Positions 11,890 through 23,900 of a stretch of DNA of 64,000 bases are shown here, piece after piece; the first letter of the stretch is position 1; the number at the start of each line of letters is the position of its first letter. The position numbers and the translations under genes were made by a program. The notes below the pieces were generated by a model that searched no databases, was not told the DNA's origin, and worked only from the letters and a program-made list of their open reading frames with translations. The DNA comes from Chlorokybus atmophyticus (Eukaryota > Streptophyta > Chlorokybophyceae > Chlorokybales > Chlorokybaceae): assembly GCA_009103225.1 (NCBI GenBank), contig RHPI01000260.1, positions 529,250 to 593,249 of the forward strand, given 5' to 3'.

Positions 11890-13385
11890 TCTAACATAAA
11901 CAAACACTATTATGAACACATGCAAATCACATATAGCACGTTGATGGTATGACTTGCAGGCTGCATGATGTATGATGGGCGCATAGCCAAGCATGCAGGC
12001 AACCAGTGCATACCCACGCACACACCTTGTAGCTAATGGCTATCAGGCGCAGCTACAGTAGCTTGAGAGATGAAGCTTGCAGCTAAAGGAGCGCCGTTCC
12101 CACCTGCCTGCCGCCGCTAACGCCGCCGCTGCCGCCAACTATGTTGCCTGCACCGCCGCCTAGTTACACTAGACTGACCAGTTACGGTTGAGATACAGTG
12201 CTAAGCTTTATACTCAGCGTAACTGGAGCGTAACCCAGTTACACTGGCGTACAGACTGCGTACAGACTGCGTATTAGGTACGCGGGGTCTCTGTACGCGT
12301 CCAAACGCGTACTATTGGTCTAAAAGTCGCGTACCTTGTGACCATGAGCTAGAGCCCGCATGCACGGAAGCCGTTGATGATGATCTGGGGTGCCATGGAT
12401 GCATAGAAGGGTCTAACAAGCATGCGCAGGGACTCGTCTCTGCTCGGATGGTAGCCGTAACGCACTCTTTGCCTTGCTGCATATTGCTTTCGGTACTCCT
12501 CCTTGAAGGGGTGGAAGCAGCTTACGTCTAAACTCTTGCAACCTGTGAGTAGTTTGGGGTGGAAGGATGAGGATGTGCAGCCCATGCTCTTTGGCGAAGG
12601 CGATCATGTTAGCATTGTAGCGGCTAACATATCCATCAATGACCAGCAAGGCAGGCTTGTTGATGGAGACCCCTCCTGTAATGTGGTCCACTATCATTTC
12701 CACCCACATCTCAAAAATCTCGGTTGTTATCCATGCATTCCTTCTCGTATGCCTTGAAGCGGGCAAGTGGCACCTCCTTAGCGAAGCCGTTTATGCCCTT
12801 GTTCAACCTCTGTCCCTTGCGCAAGCCCGCTCCCGACTGCAGCCTTTAAGGTAACGTGTTCCCTCGACCCCGTTGTTGCAGCTTGAGCCCACTTGGAACC
12901 ACCGTACACATAACATGCATGCCACACACATTGCACAGCACAACCTTTCATGCATTGCACAAATGCATGCATACACGCACCTTGCCACTATTACTCTCTG
13001 ATTTTGCATTGCTGTGTCAGGTTCCACTCCTATTTTGTCCGCTGAGATGATTCTGTCCGGTCCCACGCTCAAGTCCTTCACAGTTTTTTCGAGCAAATTG
13101 AATTAGTGCTCCACCACGGGTCTGCTCAAGCCCACCCTCCTAAAGCGGTCCAAGGCTTCAGCTTTGCGCGAGGTGAGCCGCCTCCTCTCTTGGAATGCAT
13201 CACACCACTTCCGTCTAGGTACACCCTCTTTCAATTGCAGTCTTCTTGGGTCCTTGTCAAGGCGTTTGCCAACCTCAAGGCATAATTCCGTCCATGCCAT
13301 GACACGTCAAACTTGGTTTCTTGCTTGCACGTACTCAGCCAGGTCCAACTCCTCTTCATAAGTCAACGGAGATGCACCTGGACCT

Positions 13386-14949
13386 CTGCACACAGTTGTC
13401 AGCATCGGCTCACTTGCACACATGCTACAATGTCACGATAAAATACCGATACCCATTACCCCGGAAATGTGACGGTGCTCGTGCCTTGTCACCTGTGAGT
13501 TGGTCCAATTAACAACCCTCTCACCAACACATGGTATTCACACCGGAACCTTGCCCCCTTTGCCAAGCACACACGCGCGCCCCGCCACTCGCGTACGCAC
13601 GCGCATGCGCTCGAAGCTACACACCGACTTGTGTAGCGCCTTGGATCGTCACACAAGCAAGCACACACCAGTGGACACACGCTAGCAAACCCTGCTAACC
13701 ACCACCAAGCTTGCACACCAAAAACTAGGGAGCTAAAGGTTGTATTGCACATCGTAGAATGTCGATTTTATACCTACCAGTCTGCACATGCTACTGTCTA
13801 GACGATTCCCGTGCTACACAAAATTTAATGCTAATATGTTATTGCAGAACCTTGTAGTATACTTCTACACCTTTCTTACGCACCAAAGATCTCCTGATTA
13901 GGTGCTCATATGGTCAAGTTATACTACTTGGCGCCAGGCCCTTCCAGAAATCTGGTCGAGCCCTTCTCGACTGGCCCTCCGTTTGCTGGCACCTTCCGGA
14001 CTGGTCCTGGGCCCCCGGTCGATATCCGCGGCAGACTCATGACTCGCCGATATTAGCCACAAGTCATGAAAACGTGGTGCTCGATAAATGGGCCAAAAAA
14101 GATCTTGAAATCTTGAAACTTGGCCTCGACTGTTACAGCGTGTGTCGATGTCGACGTGTGGGTGCATTGTTTCGCTCAAGTTAGGGTTTGCTCTGATTTT
14201 CTACCAGCATTTTCCAGCCGGCAGAATAAAGGTCATTCCGGTCATTCCCTCTACACTCTGCGTGCACTGCACCGGCACACCTTTAGAATATCACCCAACA
14301 TTCTGCCCAAATGGTTGTCGTGAAACTTCCATGCCTACGTGCGTCGCCGTTGACGCACAGCGACGGCTTACGCGGGAAGGTATCAACATAAAGAGACAGT
14401 CGCTCTCAGTCGATATCGACATCGCTACAGTCCCATAGTCCAAGCACGACAAAACGTAGACAAAATGAGTCAATAGTCGCTCTCAGTCGATATCGCCACA
14501 GTCCCTTAGTCCAAGCACGACAAAACGTACACAAAATGAGTTAATAGGAACACCGACTGAGCAGGAACTACCTATGACCATCTCAGCCTTCCTACCAGCC
14601 TTCCCAACAAGCTAGGAACGCCCTACGAAAGCCGAATCAGGTCCTAGGGTTTCAAGCAGTAGGCCTACGCTTTCCTTGTCGTTGGTTGCTTGAGGCCAGG
14701 ATGCTCAGTGGACACTTTCCACCATCAATCAAGACGTCGTTCCCGCCACGCTGGTACTTGCGGCTGTAGTGGCAAAAGGGCATTGTGCCAACGGCGACAA
14801 CAGCTGCCGCAGCTCAGCTGCCGTGTTGTCGTGTTACCTGTCGGCGTCGTCGTTGTCGTCATTGGTGCCTGTGCTGAAGCCATGGCCGACGAGCCTGAAG
14901 TGCTCGCCGTGCCCAGCCGGAGCGGCGGAGTCTCCATCTCCTGGGACAG
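13386..14949. other. Intergenic region upstream of VPS13-type gene, with short tandem repeat
   Basis: No supported exon. At 14399-14546 there is a twofold tandem repeat of about 71-77 bp (GTCGCTCTCAGTCGATATCG ... AAAATGAGTYAATA), with the shorter copy lacking six bases. The final 250 bp should contain the promoter and leader of the VPS13-type gene; I saw no clear TATA box. Confidence 0.45.
14399..14546. repeat. Two-copy tandem repeat, ~75-bp unit
   Basis: Copy 1 is 14399-14475 and copy 2 is 14476-14546. They are nearly identical apart from a 6-base difference after GATATCG and a few substitutions. No coding potential. Confidence 0.8.
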
Positions 14950-17900
14950 ATGAGGCTGCTGCCTCATGGCGAGGTTTGGGCAGGGAAGGCAGCGACGACG
15001 GCGGCGGCGCTGCTCCTGGCTGCCGCCGTCGCCGCCTTGATCTGGACGCTGCTGCAGCGCTTCCGCGCCGTGGAACGTTTGCTGGCCGCCTTTCTGTGCC
15101 ACAAGCTCTTCGGGGTGCTGGAGCGTTTGGAGCACCGACAAATAACGTTTAAACCCTGGCAAGGTTGCACAATGTGTTAACCAACAAAAACATACCAGCA
15201 ATCGGGCAGAGCTGCAAATTCGTGCATGTGACAGTTTGTGGTTTCAAGTAGCCACAAGCATGGCCATTGTGAGGGGAATGCTATGCGTGAGTTAGGTGCT
15301 GCGTGCGAAGGTGCCAGAGTAGGGGTCGTATGATTGCACTGCTGTCGTCAGGTAACCAACCAAGCATACTCCCAACCAAGATTACTTATTTTGCAACACC
15401 TCAGTAGTCCACGTAGCTGCTAGCCTGACTGGTTGATCTGGAAGGTGTGGAATGGAGAGTCAATTGTAACTGTTGAATTGGGTTCCTGCAGTACACCGCA
15501 ATGTGAGATGACCTACACCAACGCAGCTAGTTGACGGCTACATAAGGGGTCAATGCATGCGTGAGTAACGATTGTGTGGATCAACATAGCTGCACTATTT
15601 TGGAGTAGTACCTGTCAGCATGGAAGCACTGGTTTTTACTCATAGGTTATTCATAGGCTACTCACAGTAGCGTGGGGTTCATTGTAACCAGCGAGTTAAG
15701 GTTATCTGCGTGAGGGCATGAGTGCGTGATGATGGGGTGCACTGCTGCACTGCACCCTAACTTGTACGCCTGCAAGCATCGTATGTTATCGTTGCAAGCG
15801 CTTTCCTTGTTGCGCAACAACACCTTGTGCCTCATCAGTTTACGTGCATGCCAGCTGTCTCGTTGGTTCTACATTTTCTACCCGTTACTGCTACTGTTGC
15901 CAACTGTCACTTGTTCACAAAGACCATCATGGGGTACAATCAGTTTGCTGTCTACAGGTGCCTTCACTGTCGCTGTAATGAGCACCCTGAAATCATGAAC
16001 GCTAGCTTATCTCAGTAGCGTTATAGCTTGTCGTACCGCTTGTTTGGCACAGTGGCTGTCAAGTGTCACTGTTACATCTGTGGACTTTGCGGTTGAGAGA
16101 TGTGCTGTGCTGCGCTGTGCCCGTGCCCCTGCCCCTATGCGACCTTGTTGGGTTTGTCTTTAGGCATCATGAGAAAGGGGCTTGTGCTGACACCAACTGT
16201 GACATCTCTATTTGCAGGTGTGTTTGCCATACGAGACATCACTATCAAAGCGCGTGCATTGGATGCCCTTGACCTCCCCTTTCTTACAGAATCAGGCAAG
16301 CAGTTGTGTTTTGGCATAGCGGCTTGCAGCATCAGCAGCCTACGTAACCAGTTGCTTGCGGGCGCAGGTTCATTTAGAGAGATACATTGTCAATTGCAAT
16401 GGGGCGGATTGAACCCATGCAGGTTCATACTCAGTGTAGATGGTGTGACATTGAATTTGGGCACGCGCCATATACCCTCGTACACATCGCCGCAGCAACT
16501 TGAGTCCAGCGTGCGCAAGCACTTGTACAGCAAAAGGAAGCGGCACCTCAATAGTATTGATGCTGCGCTTTGGAGCAAGCCAGTCAGCCATGAGGCTGAC
16601 AGCCCAAGTAAGGATGCTAGGGGTGTTAGGGTTAGACAGAGCGTTATGTTATGGGCGTTGCGAGCGATTGCAAGGGTGGAGGTTCGGTTGCACCAGCTGC
16701 GTGTGTTCTACACACAAGTGGGGGAGCATGGCAACGCCACCATGGCACTCCATGTTGGGCAATTCAGCATTGCTGAAGACAGGAGCGGACCATTGGACAT
16801 GCCACTAAGCTGCCGCTTGCTGCTGTCAGGTGAGCACATTAGTAGCAACATGTTACCGTCTGCAACGGTCAATACTAACGTGGCGGCTGATGCCAGACCT
16901 TGTGCAAGCAAAGGGTATTACGGTGGTCGTGACACAAGCAATAACACAGCCTGCATCAACCGCGCGGCAGCCGTCACCAATAACGGTGCTCAAGCAATGG
17001 AGCGTTTGCGCACATGTGCTTTGTGCTGTGACACACCCGGCGTCCACCAGTTTGGAAAAAGCACCCTCGTTGCTGCTGACGACTCGCCTGCAGCCCAACG
17101 CTTTGTTGTTGACGGTGGCAGAGGGTGCTTTGCGATGCAGCATGCAAGTGATAGACTCACTGCATACGTACTTTAAGTATCAAAAGCATCGACGAGGGCG
17201 CCCACAAGTAACTGTTTCGGAGAGGCCAGACTTGTGGTGGAAGCATGCGGGCCAGTGCGTATTGAGAGAAAGGTGGAGGTTGTTACCAACATTGTATGGC
17301 AAGACCGCATCCATGGGTGAGCGGATGAGATTGCGTCACGAGTATATACCACTTTACCTGCAGAAAAAGTTGCACCCGTGGCAACAACATTTTTGGAGGT
17401 AGGTTGTCATGCGCTGGGCTGTGCACTAGCTCTTAGTGGTCATGTGCTTACCACTGTGTACTAGCTCTTAGTGGTCATGTGCTTACCACTGTGTACACAA
17501 AAGGTTTTCAAGAAAAAGAGTGGAGGAGTTGGAGTCGCACATGTGCACGTCAGAGGTTGCAATCTGCAGATGGCTCGCTAAACTGAAGCATGAAAATCGG
17601 TCCAAAGACGCACTAGCGTTCCTGGTAGCCACAAAGGCTGCATCATTGGCCTTAACAGCTGGTGTAAGAGTCAACGGTTCAGTGACCATTGACCCTTACA
17701 CCAGTTCCCAAGAAGGCCTCCACGAGCTCCTGCGCACAGTGGAGGATATCTTACAAGGGGGAGGCACGCGTACATCTCCACTTCCAATGGCAGTTGCGGT
17801 GTCTGCATCCTTTGAGTGTCCCAAGGTGGCGGTGGTGGTGTCACCTGATGACGCAAGCTGGCGCGTGCTGGCCGCTGCACACAGACTTCAGTGCACGCTG

Positions 17901-20900
17901 CGGTTCCAGTCCAACGATGGCGCATTGGCAGTTGAAGCAAGTTGTCTTCAGCTGCAGGTGCAAGAAGAGCTTCTAGGAAACCAGCACAGTCATCCTCATG
18001 GGCACATGTTGTGCAGACTTATTGACTCTCCCCCACCCAGGCTGATTGCACCAATGGGCTTGCAATTTTTCTCCCTGCACGTGAACCTTCCCATTGCACC
18101 GGCACGCAGCTTGATTCATTTGCGCATTGCACCCATTGAGCTGTGGTACTCAACGAGAAGTTTGTTGAGGCTGCGTCGCTTCCTTCGCAAGATCAGTCAG
18201 CGTCGGCCTTGGGACGTACGTTCTGCAAGCCTGAGCACGGCTGTACTGGAGACAGCCGCCTCTGGTGCTGTTGCCACTGCCCGAGCGGCAACAGCACGCT
18301 CACTGCAGGCGCGCACGCCTTGTGTGGACATCAGTATGGGGGATCTGCAACTGTGTTTGCCATGCAGTGAAGAAACCTATGCAGTGAGGACTACCAAGGC
18401 TATGTCGAGAACAAGCAGTGCGGCAGCTTTGGGCTCCCCACAGTTGCCAAGTACTCCTCGCGGCGCTGCCAACCATACCGAGGGTGGTTTTGCATGCGTG
18501 GTGACAGTCAGCGGCTTCCATTTCCACAGTGATGACTACGAGCCCACTGACAGCAGCACCCAGCACGACTTTGCCACACAGGAAACGACCTTGTCAGATG
18601 CACGCTGGATGGCCATACATGGTGCTGGACGCCTTCCGCGATTCGAGCGTTTCTGCATAAAGCTGTCAATGCAGGTGCGGTGTGCTTGTATGCCATCGTA
18701 TGTCAAGGCTGTATTCAACAAGCAACGCCTTCGTGCAGGCTTTCTTGGGCAAAGAAGACACGGATTTGGGAAGTTTCACCAATGGGCACAAAATATATAT
18801 ATTAGAGCCGAGCTTGTTCAGCATTGGCGTGGCGTATTGCGCAAAGCCAGCCAACGTGCATGTTTCAAAGCTATTGAGGGTAAGCTCAGCAGCTAACTTG
18901 CACACAATTGGAGGGTGCTAAGTCCTGTTGTACTACAGGTGAGGTTGAAGGCAACGCAAGTACGACTGAGGGTCTCTGCGTTTATTCAATTTCAACTAAT
19001 GTTGCTTCACAAGACGCTTTCTGATATGGAGAAGGAGAATGCAAATGTACCCATGGATGATCTACAGTCAGTCATTGACAGATTTCATCATGAAGGTTAC
19101 CAATCCCTGCAGAGATCCACGTCACGCAGCCAGACTGTGGTATCTGAGGCGCAGCTTGTGATATCTGTTGAGTTGCAGATGCCGACCTTCACAGTCACTG
19201 TGCTTGAAGCGCGCGCACAGGTACTGTACAGCTTTGTTGTGACATGTATCAATTGCGGCCTACTTGCCTGGCTTTGATGAGCAACATCCTTCAGGAAACG
19301 TCAGCACCAGCAGATGGTGGTTCACCAGGCAAGCGGTCAATGGCAGCGTCACATCGAACCAAACATACAAGCATGCCATTGTCACCGCACGCAACCATTG
19401 TGGACGCAGCTTGCGAACAGCGCATGTTGCAGTTGATGATGTCCAATGTCGATGTGCTGTACAGCCGATACCCATTTCAGCTTGGTGAGCACGCTGTGGA
19501 TTTTGCCATTGGTAACGTCACCCTGCAAGACCTGCTACAGTTGGCATCCAAACCTGGCAGCAAAGGCAGTTCATACATACTTCGCACGCCAATTACAACC
19601 GCCGTGCGGCATGTGCTGATCTCACCACTGCGTGCTGCATTCATTGCGTGGAGGCGCTGCACACGCTTGCGCTCAATGCATCAGAGCGGGGACCAACTTT
19701 GTGGGCGCATACGCTTGACAAAAGATGGCCCCAACGACATTATTGTGCAATTGAGCTTTATACCCATCGTTGTTGATGTTGACAGCGCCCTGGCTCAGTT
19801 GCGACTAGCCAGTGAAACTGCGCGCCACTTTGCGAATTCCAAACTTTTTGCACGGAACTCTGCTTCAAGCCCATCTACACCAGCAACACCACGCACTCCA
19901 ACCGGAAGCTCAGCAGCGAATAGACGATTGCGCCTGAGGGTCACTTTGGCGGGCATGCGTCTCCATGTCGTCAAACTTGGAAGACCATTCGCTTGCCTGG
20001 TTGTACTAGACACCGACTTTCGTGCAAGGGTGGCAGCGGGCATGGCAACAGACATTATCCTGGAGGTGATGAGTATCCAGCTGATTGACCAGCTGTGTGC
20101 CTCACGCACATACCGAAACGTGGTCACTCACTACCGTGCATCGGATACTCCTGCCCGCTTTCTGCGCATCGCGCTTGTACGGGACCAGGCCAACAATCAA
20201 ACCCATGCCCGGATTGTGTGCAATGGTCCCCACATCACCATCGTCATGCGCTTCATCCGCGACCTTGGTCATATTTTCAATGAGCTCCGCGCTTGTTGCA
20301 TGCCGTCAACAACCCACGACATGATGCATCTTCCCAATCCCTCACAGCCACCAATGCTGCTACATGCTGTTTTTACTGATGCTGCTATTGATGTACCGCG
20401 TCACTCCTGGTCACCAGATTACTTTACAATCCATGCTTCATACCTATGCATGATGTCACCCCTTGGTGCCGATTACGCTTCCGCAGTCAGAGCATGTAAC
20501 AGCACAGCATGTGTGCCACGTATTCGGTATGCCAAGCTGTTGCCTGTGCAGCCTGACTTCTGGGCAGGGTTTGAGCTTTCTGCGAGCAGCAAAAGCAAAA
20601 TTGGGGTGCATTTTATCGCTTTTTGGTTGGAGTGGACTTCCAGACCTGAGGTTCGAGTAGGTTTGGTTGTGAGCTTACCACCAAGCAGGCGCCTGTCGCA
20701 CACTTAGACTGAACTGTGCATTTTGCGCAGGGGCTGCCAGGACACCGACAAGTGTCAAAGCCATCAACGCTGACTGCGATGATATCATCCAACCCGTCAT
20801 TGCGTGTGCGCGTCACTTGGCCGTCAATGCGGATGCTGTTTGGAGAGATTCAGTACTCTTTGCTGATGGGAGTGGTATTTGAGAACAGTGGCGAGCCATG

Positions 20901-23900
20901 CTCATTTGCATCACGTGAATCTCTACGCAATGCCTTCATTGGGATGCCCCAGGGCCGCGTACTGCAAGGAGCTGAAGCAAAGCCTCTGCCGATTTCACCG
21001 TCGGAAACAGCTTCATGGGAAGTGGTGGTTGAATGTGCTTCATCAGATGTTATCATTGAGGGTGTGCCCAATAACATTGGGCACAAAGGGTTTGCTCATC
21101 CCGTTGCGTCAGTGGCCATGACACAGCTGCAAGTGACCATAGCTGTTCTACAGCCGTCCCAAGCCCTCCATATCAAAGTGGCAGCAGCAAAGATTCGCAT
21201 ATGTGACTGCACGCTTCAGGGAGTTTCCCCAACAGACTTAGGCATCATTGATTGCCCGCGAGCGAGCTCCACGCCGAATGGCGATCACTTCATACTGGAT
21301 TACATCATCAAGGCCAATGGCACGCACATGCTGGAAGTCAAGCTGCTCGACCCTCAGCTGCTTTGGCCGTACGTAACAGATCTTGATCTGGTGTGGTTAA
21401 TCTGCGACGCGTATACACACTACTTCTTTGCGCCAACTTGTGCTCTGGGGCCGCTGAACATGGCCCCGAGTGCCTGGTTCTTCTGCAATGTCATCTTACA
21501 GGGCACAGAAGCATTTGTCCCGGTGCCGCGCGCACGCTCTGGCAGTGCAAATCTCCTCTCCCTCCTTCCGCATGTGCATAAACAGGGTGTGCAGCTGTCG
21601 TGGTCGTATCTGCGCGTGGGTTACTTCTGGGGGGGTGACGGCGAGAGCTCACTGGTGGTGGATGTCAATCAGCTGTCTGCGCACGTGATGCAGCCTGCGG
21701 GTTATTCTGAGCAGACAGAGTTTTTGGAGCCAATATCGACCAAGCTGGAACTTAAACGCCACATGCCAAAGGATGCAGCAACTTACCCCGGCACCACATC
21801 CAATCTGCGCATGGGATCGCCCAACTGCACGCTGACCGTGCACCTGTCTTACGTACACGCTGATGTGTACTCGCGCACCATTGACATGTTTGTGACCCGC
21901 CTTCAATCGTGAGTTTGTGGTTGTGGTGATGTCAGTTGATTCGCAGCAGCGTCTAATTAAACATGCTCTCCTCACTTGACAGGAGGTTGCAAAAGGGTCT
22001 GTCAACGGAGGATGGCAGTGGGCGAGTGTTTGCGACGCCACCACCAACATTTCGTCCGCACACGCTGTCGGCAAGTGTACAGTTGGGGACAATTGCCATT
22101 GCCCTCGATGACGACCGCCTGGACACTTCCATTGAAGTCCTGCATGCTTCCCTTCAGACCCCTCGATTGGACGTTAAGCGGGAGCAGCTAGCTGAGGATC
22201 TGCCTGCACATCTTCTTGTCAACGTTCGTATTGGCACCACCGAGGAGAACACCAGCGCAGATAAGCCAGTTGCAGGGGTGGCAGTTTTACTGCTCAGCTC
22301 GTCATATGAAATGATGGAACCTCTCCTGGAACCCTGGCCGGTTTCAGTTGAACTGCGCACTACAGGCGCATCAAAGCTGCTATCAGTGCATTCTGCTGAA
22401 CGCTTGCGTTTTAACATCATTCCGCACACCCTCCGTTCTGCTGGTGACGTCCTGGCTTTCTGGAAGAAGTTCCGTACAGCAAGCACCAACACAGACTTGC
22501 AAGACCGCCTCCCTTCCCAGGTGTTTGGCAAGATGCAGCGACTGCTGCGTCAAGTTCGCGGGCAGCGGCAGAAGTCAGCATACCGTATCAAAAACTGTTC
22601 AGGGTTGGTCTTGACTTACTGGGCTGAAGCAGCTGAGGCTGCTCAACGCCAGACTCACACTGTCGACTTGGACAGCGAGGTGGCCCTTGCTGCGCAACCC
22701 ACTGACAAGGCGGTCATCGCACCCGACTCACAGCACAGTTTCCTGGCCAAGACCATAAGCATGCAGCCCCAGGGTTGGACCCCTGTAGAAGATATCATTG
22801 TCGACAGGGTTGGCAAATACGTGCATGAGATCGAGTCACCTGTTGTGCAGCGGCTCGTGCCTGTCATATGTGATGTCACTCTGAACATACGCACCAAGAC
22901 TCTTACAATCCACTCGCCGCTCAAGCTGTTTAACGGCACATCACGGCAACTTGACTTTCGACTGCATCTGCGCAGTCCGGTAGCGGGAACAAGTGGCGTG
23001 TTGTTTCTTGAAACCCTTGCCGCAGGCGCTGAACTCTTTTTGCCCCTCACGGCTGTTGCGGATGCCATGTTGTATGTGCAGGTGAGCGATGTGGTCAGTT
23101 TGCCACACAATGCAGTTTGTCCATCCTTTTCTCCCAACTTGAAATGCGTGTGTGCTCTCAGGCGCAGGGATACGAGCGGGCAGATAAGGATGTGGTAAGG
23201 CTGGATGAGTCGGTGTTGCCGGACCAACAAGGTGTTTTGGTGTGTCCTCACCCAGACCCAGCAGAGAGGCCTTTTCATTGCTGCCTGCAAGTGACAAAAG
23301 AGGAGGGCATCAAGGCCAACAGGCTGGGTCCTGTGAATGAATATATGATGTCCTTCCACCCCCCTCTGGTTGTTGAAAACGCGCTGCCATACGAGCTCGA
23401 TATACTCATATTCGAGAAGGTGAGTGGGGCTTACTCTACGTGGTGGTTACTCTGCGTGGTGCTGACTGTACATACTGTATGCATGCAGGCCACAGGCTGG
23501 ACAAGCCAGGCCATTGTGTTGCCAGGCGAGAAGTATGAGGTGTATGATACCAGCATGGAGCACAAGATTGGCATGCATCTGCGCGTCAATGACCTGCACT
23601 CACGCACGCCACTGGTCATCCACCTCCCCAGGCCGCGCTACCTGCAAGACCGCCAAGCTTCATCTTCATTTGTCAATGATCTCCCTGGACTCCGCCTGAA
23701 GAAGGTCAGCCCGTGTGATAGACTCTGAAAGATGTTATCTCTTGTAGTTTGCAGGCACTCACACACTGGTCGAATTGAATGCACAGGAAGTAGTTGTGCA
23801 AGGCGTGCAGAGCGGAGGGCACAACAGCTATCAGCGGTTGCACTTGCGCGTACAGAACAAACGCAATGCGCATTCCTGTACCCGCCATGTCACCATCTAC

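Larger units (their letters stand above)
9133..12346 (-). mobile_element. Complete hAT DNA transposon with 8-bp target-site duplication
   Basis: The element is 3,214 bp. Terminal inverted repeats are CATGGTCACATGGTAC at 9133 and, on the opposite strand at 12346, CATGGTCACAAGGTAC (15 of 16 identical). Both ends are flanked by the identical 8-mer AGCTAGAG (9125-9132 and 12347-12354), the target-site length expected for hAT elements. Subterminal regions on both sides carry repeated GTACGCG/CGCGTAC words. It encodes a hAT transposase on the minus strand and sits inside a pogo-type transposase gene. The perfect target duplication and intact frames indicate a fairly recent insertion. Confidence 0.93.
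8515..13385 (-). pseudogene. Degraded pogo/Tc5-type (CENP-B-like) DDE transposase, split by a hAT insertion
   Basis: Minus-strand remnant in two parts. On the right (13385-12355) are an N-terminal segment (LTYEEELDLAEYV), a CENP-B-type helix-turn-helix segment (KEGVPRRKWCDAF) and ISADKIGV where pogo proteins have a DET-like motif. The DDE_1 core follows: KPALLVIDGYVSRYNANMI, then LPPQTTHRLQ, then IINGFRACGL. On the left (9124-8515), the same frame continues through LPNKHCVDIYLPHVQPEG, EPDVTNPEVDNC and PAKKRR to a Lys/Glu-rich tail ending in TGA at 8515. Damage includes in-frame stops near 13095 and 13310, at least three frameshifts between 12900 and 12500, and a frame break near 8885. The TAG at GFRACGL is next to the hAT target duplication. 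The family assignment is firm; the original element ends were not found. Confidence 0.8.

Noticed and set aside
15164-16217. Additional VPS13 exon inside the 1-kb first intron
   Set aside because: The chorein motif is already continuous across the junction (FKPWQG to VFAIRDITIK), leaving no missing segment.
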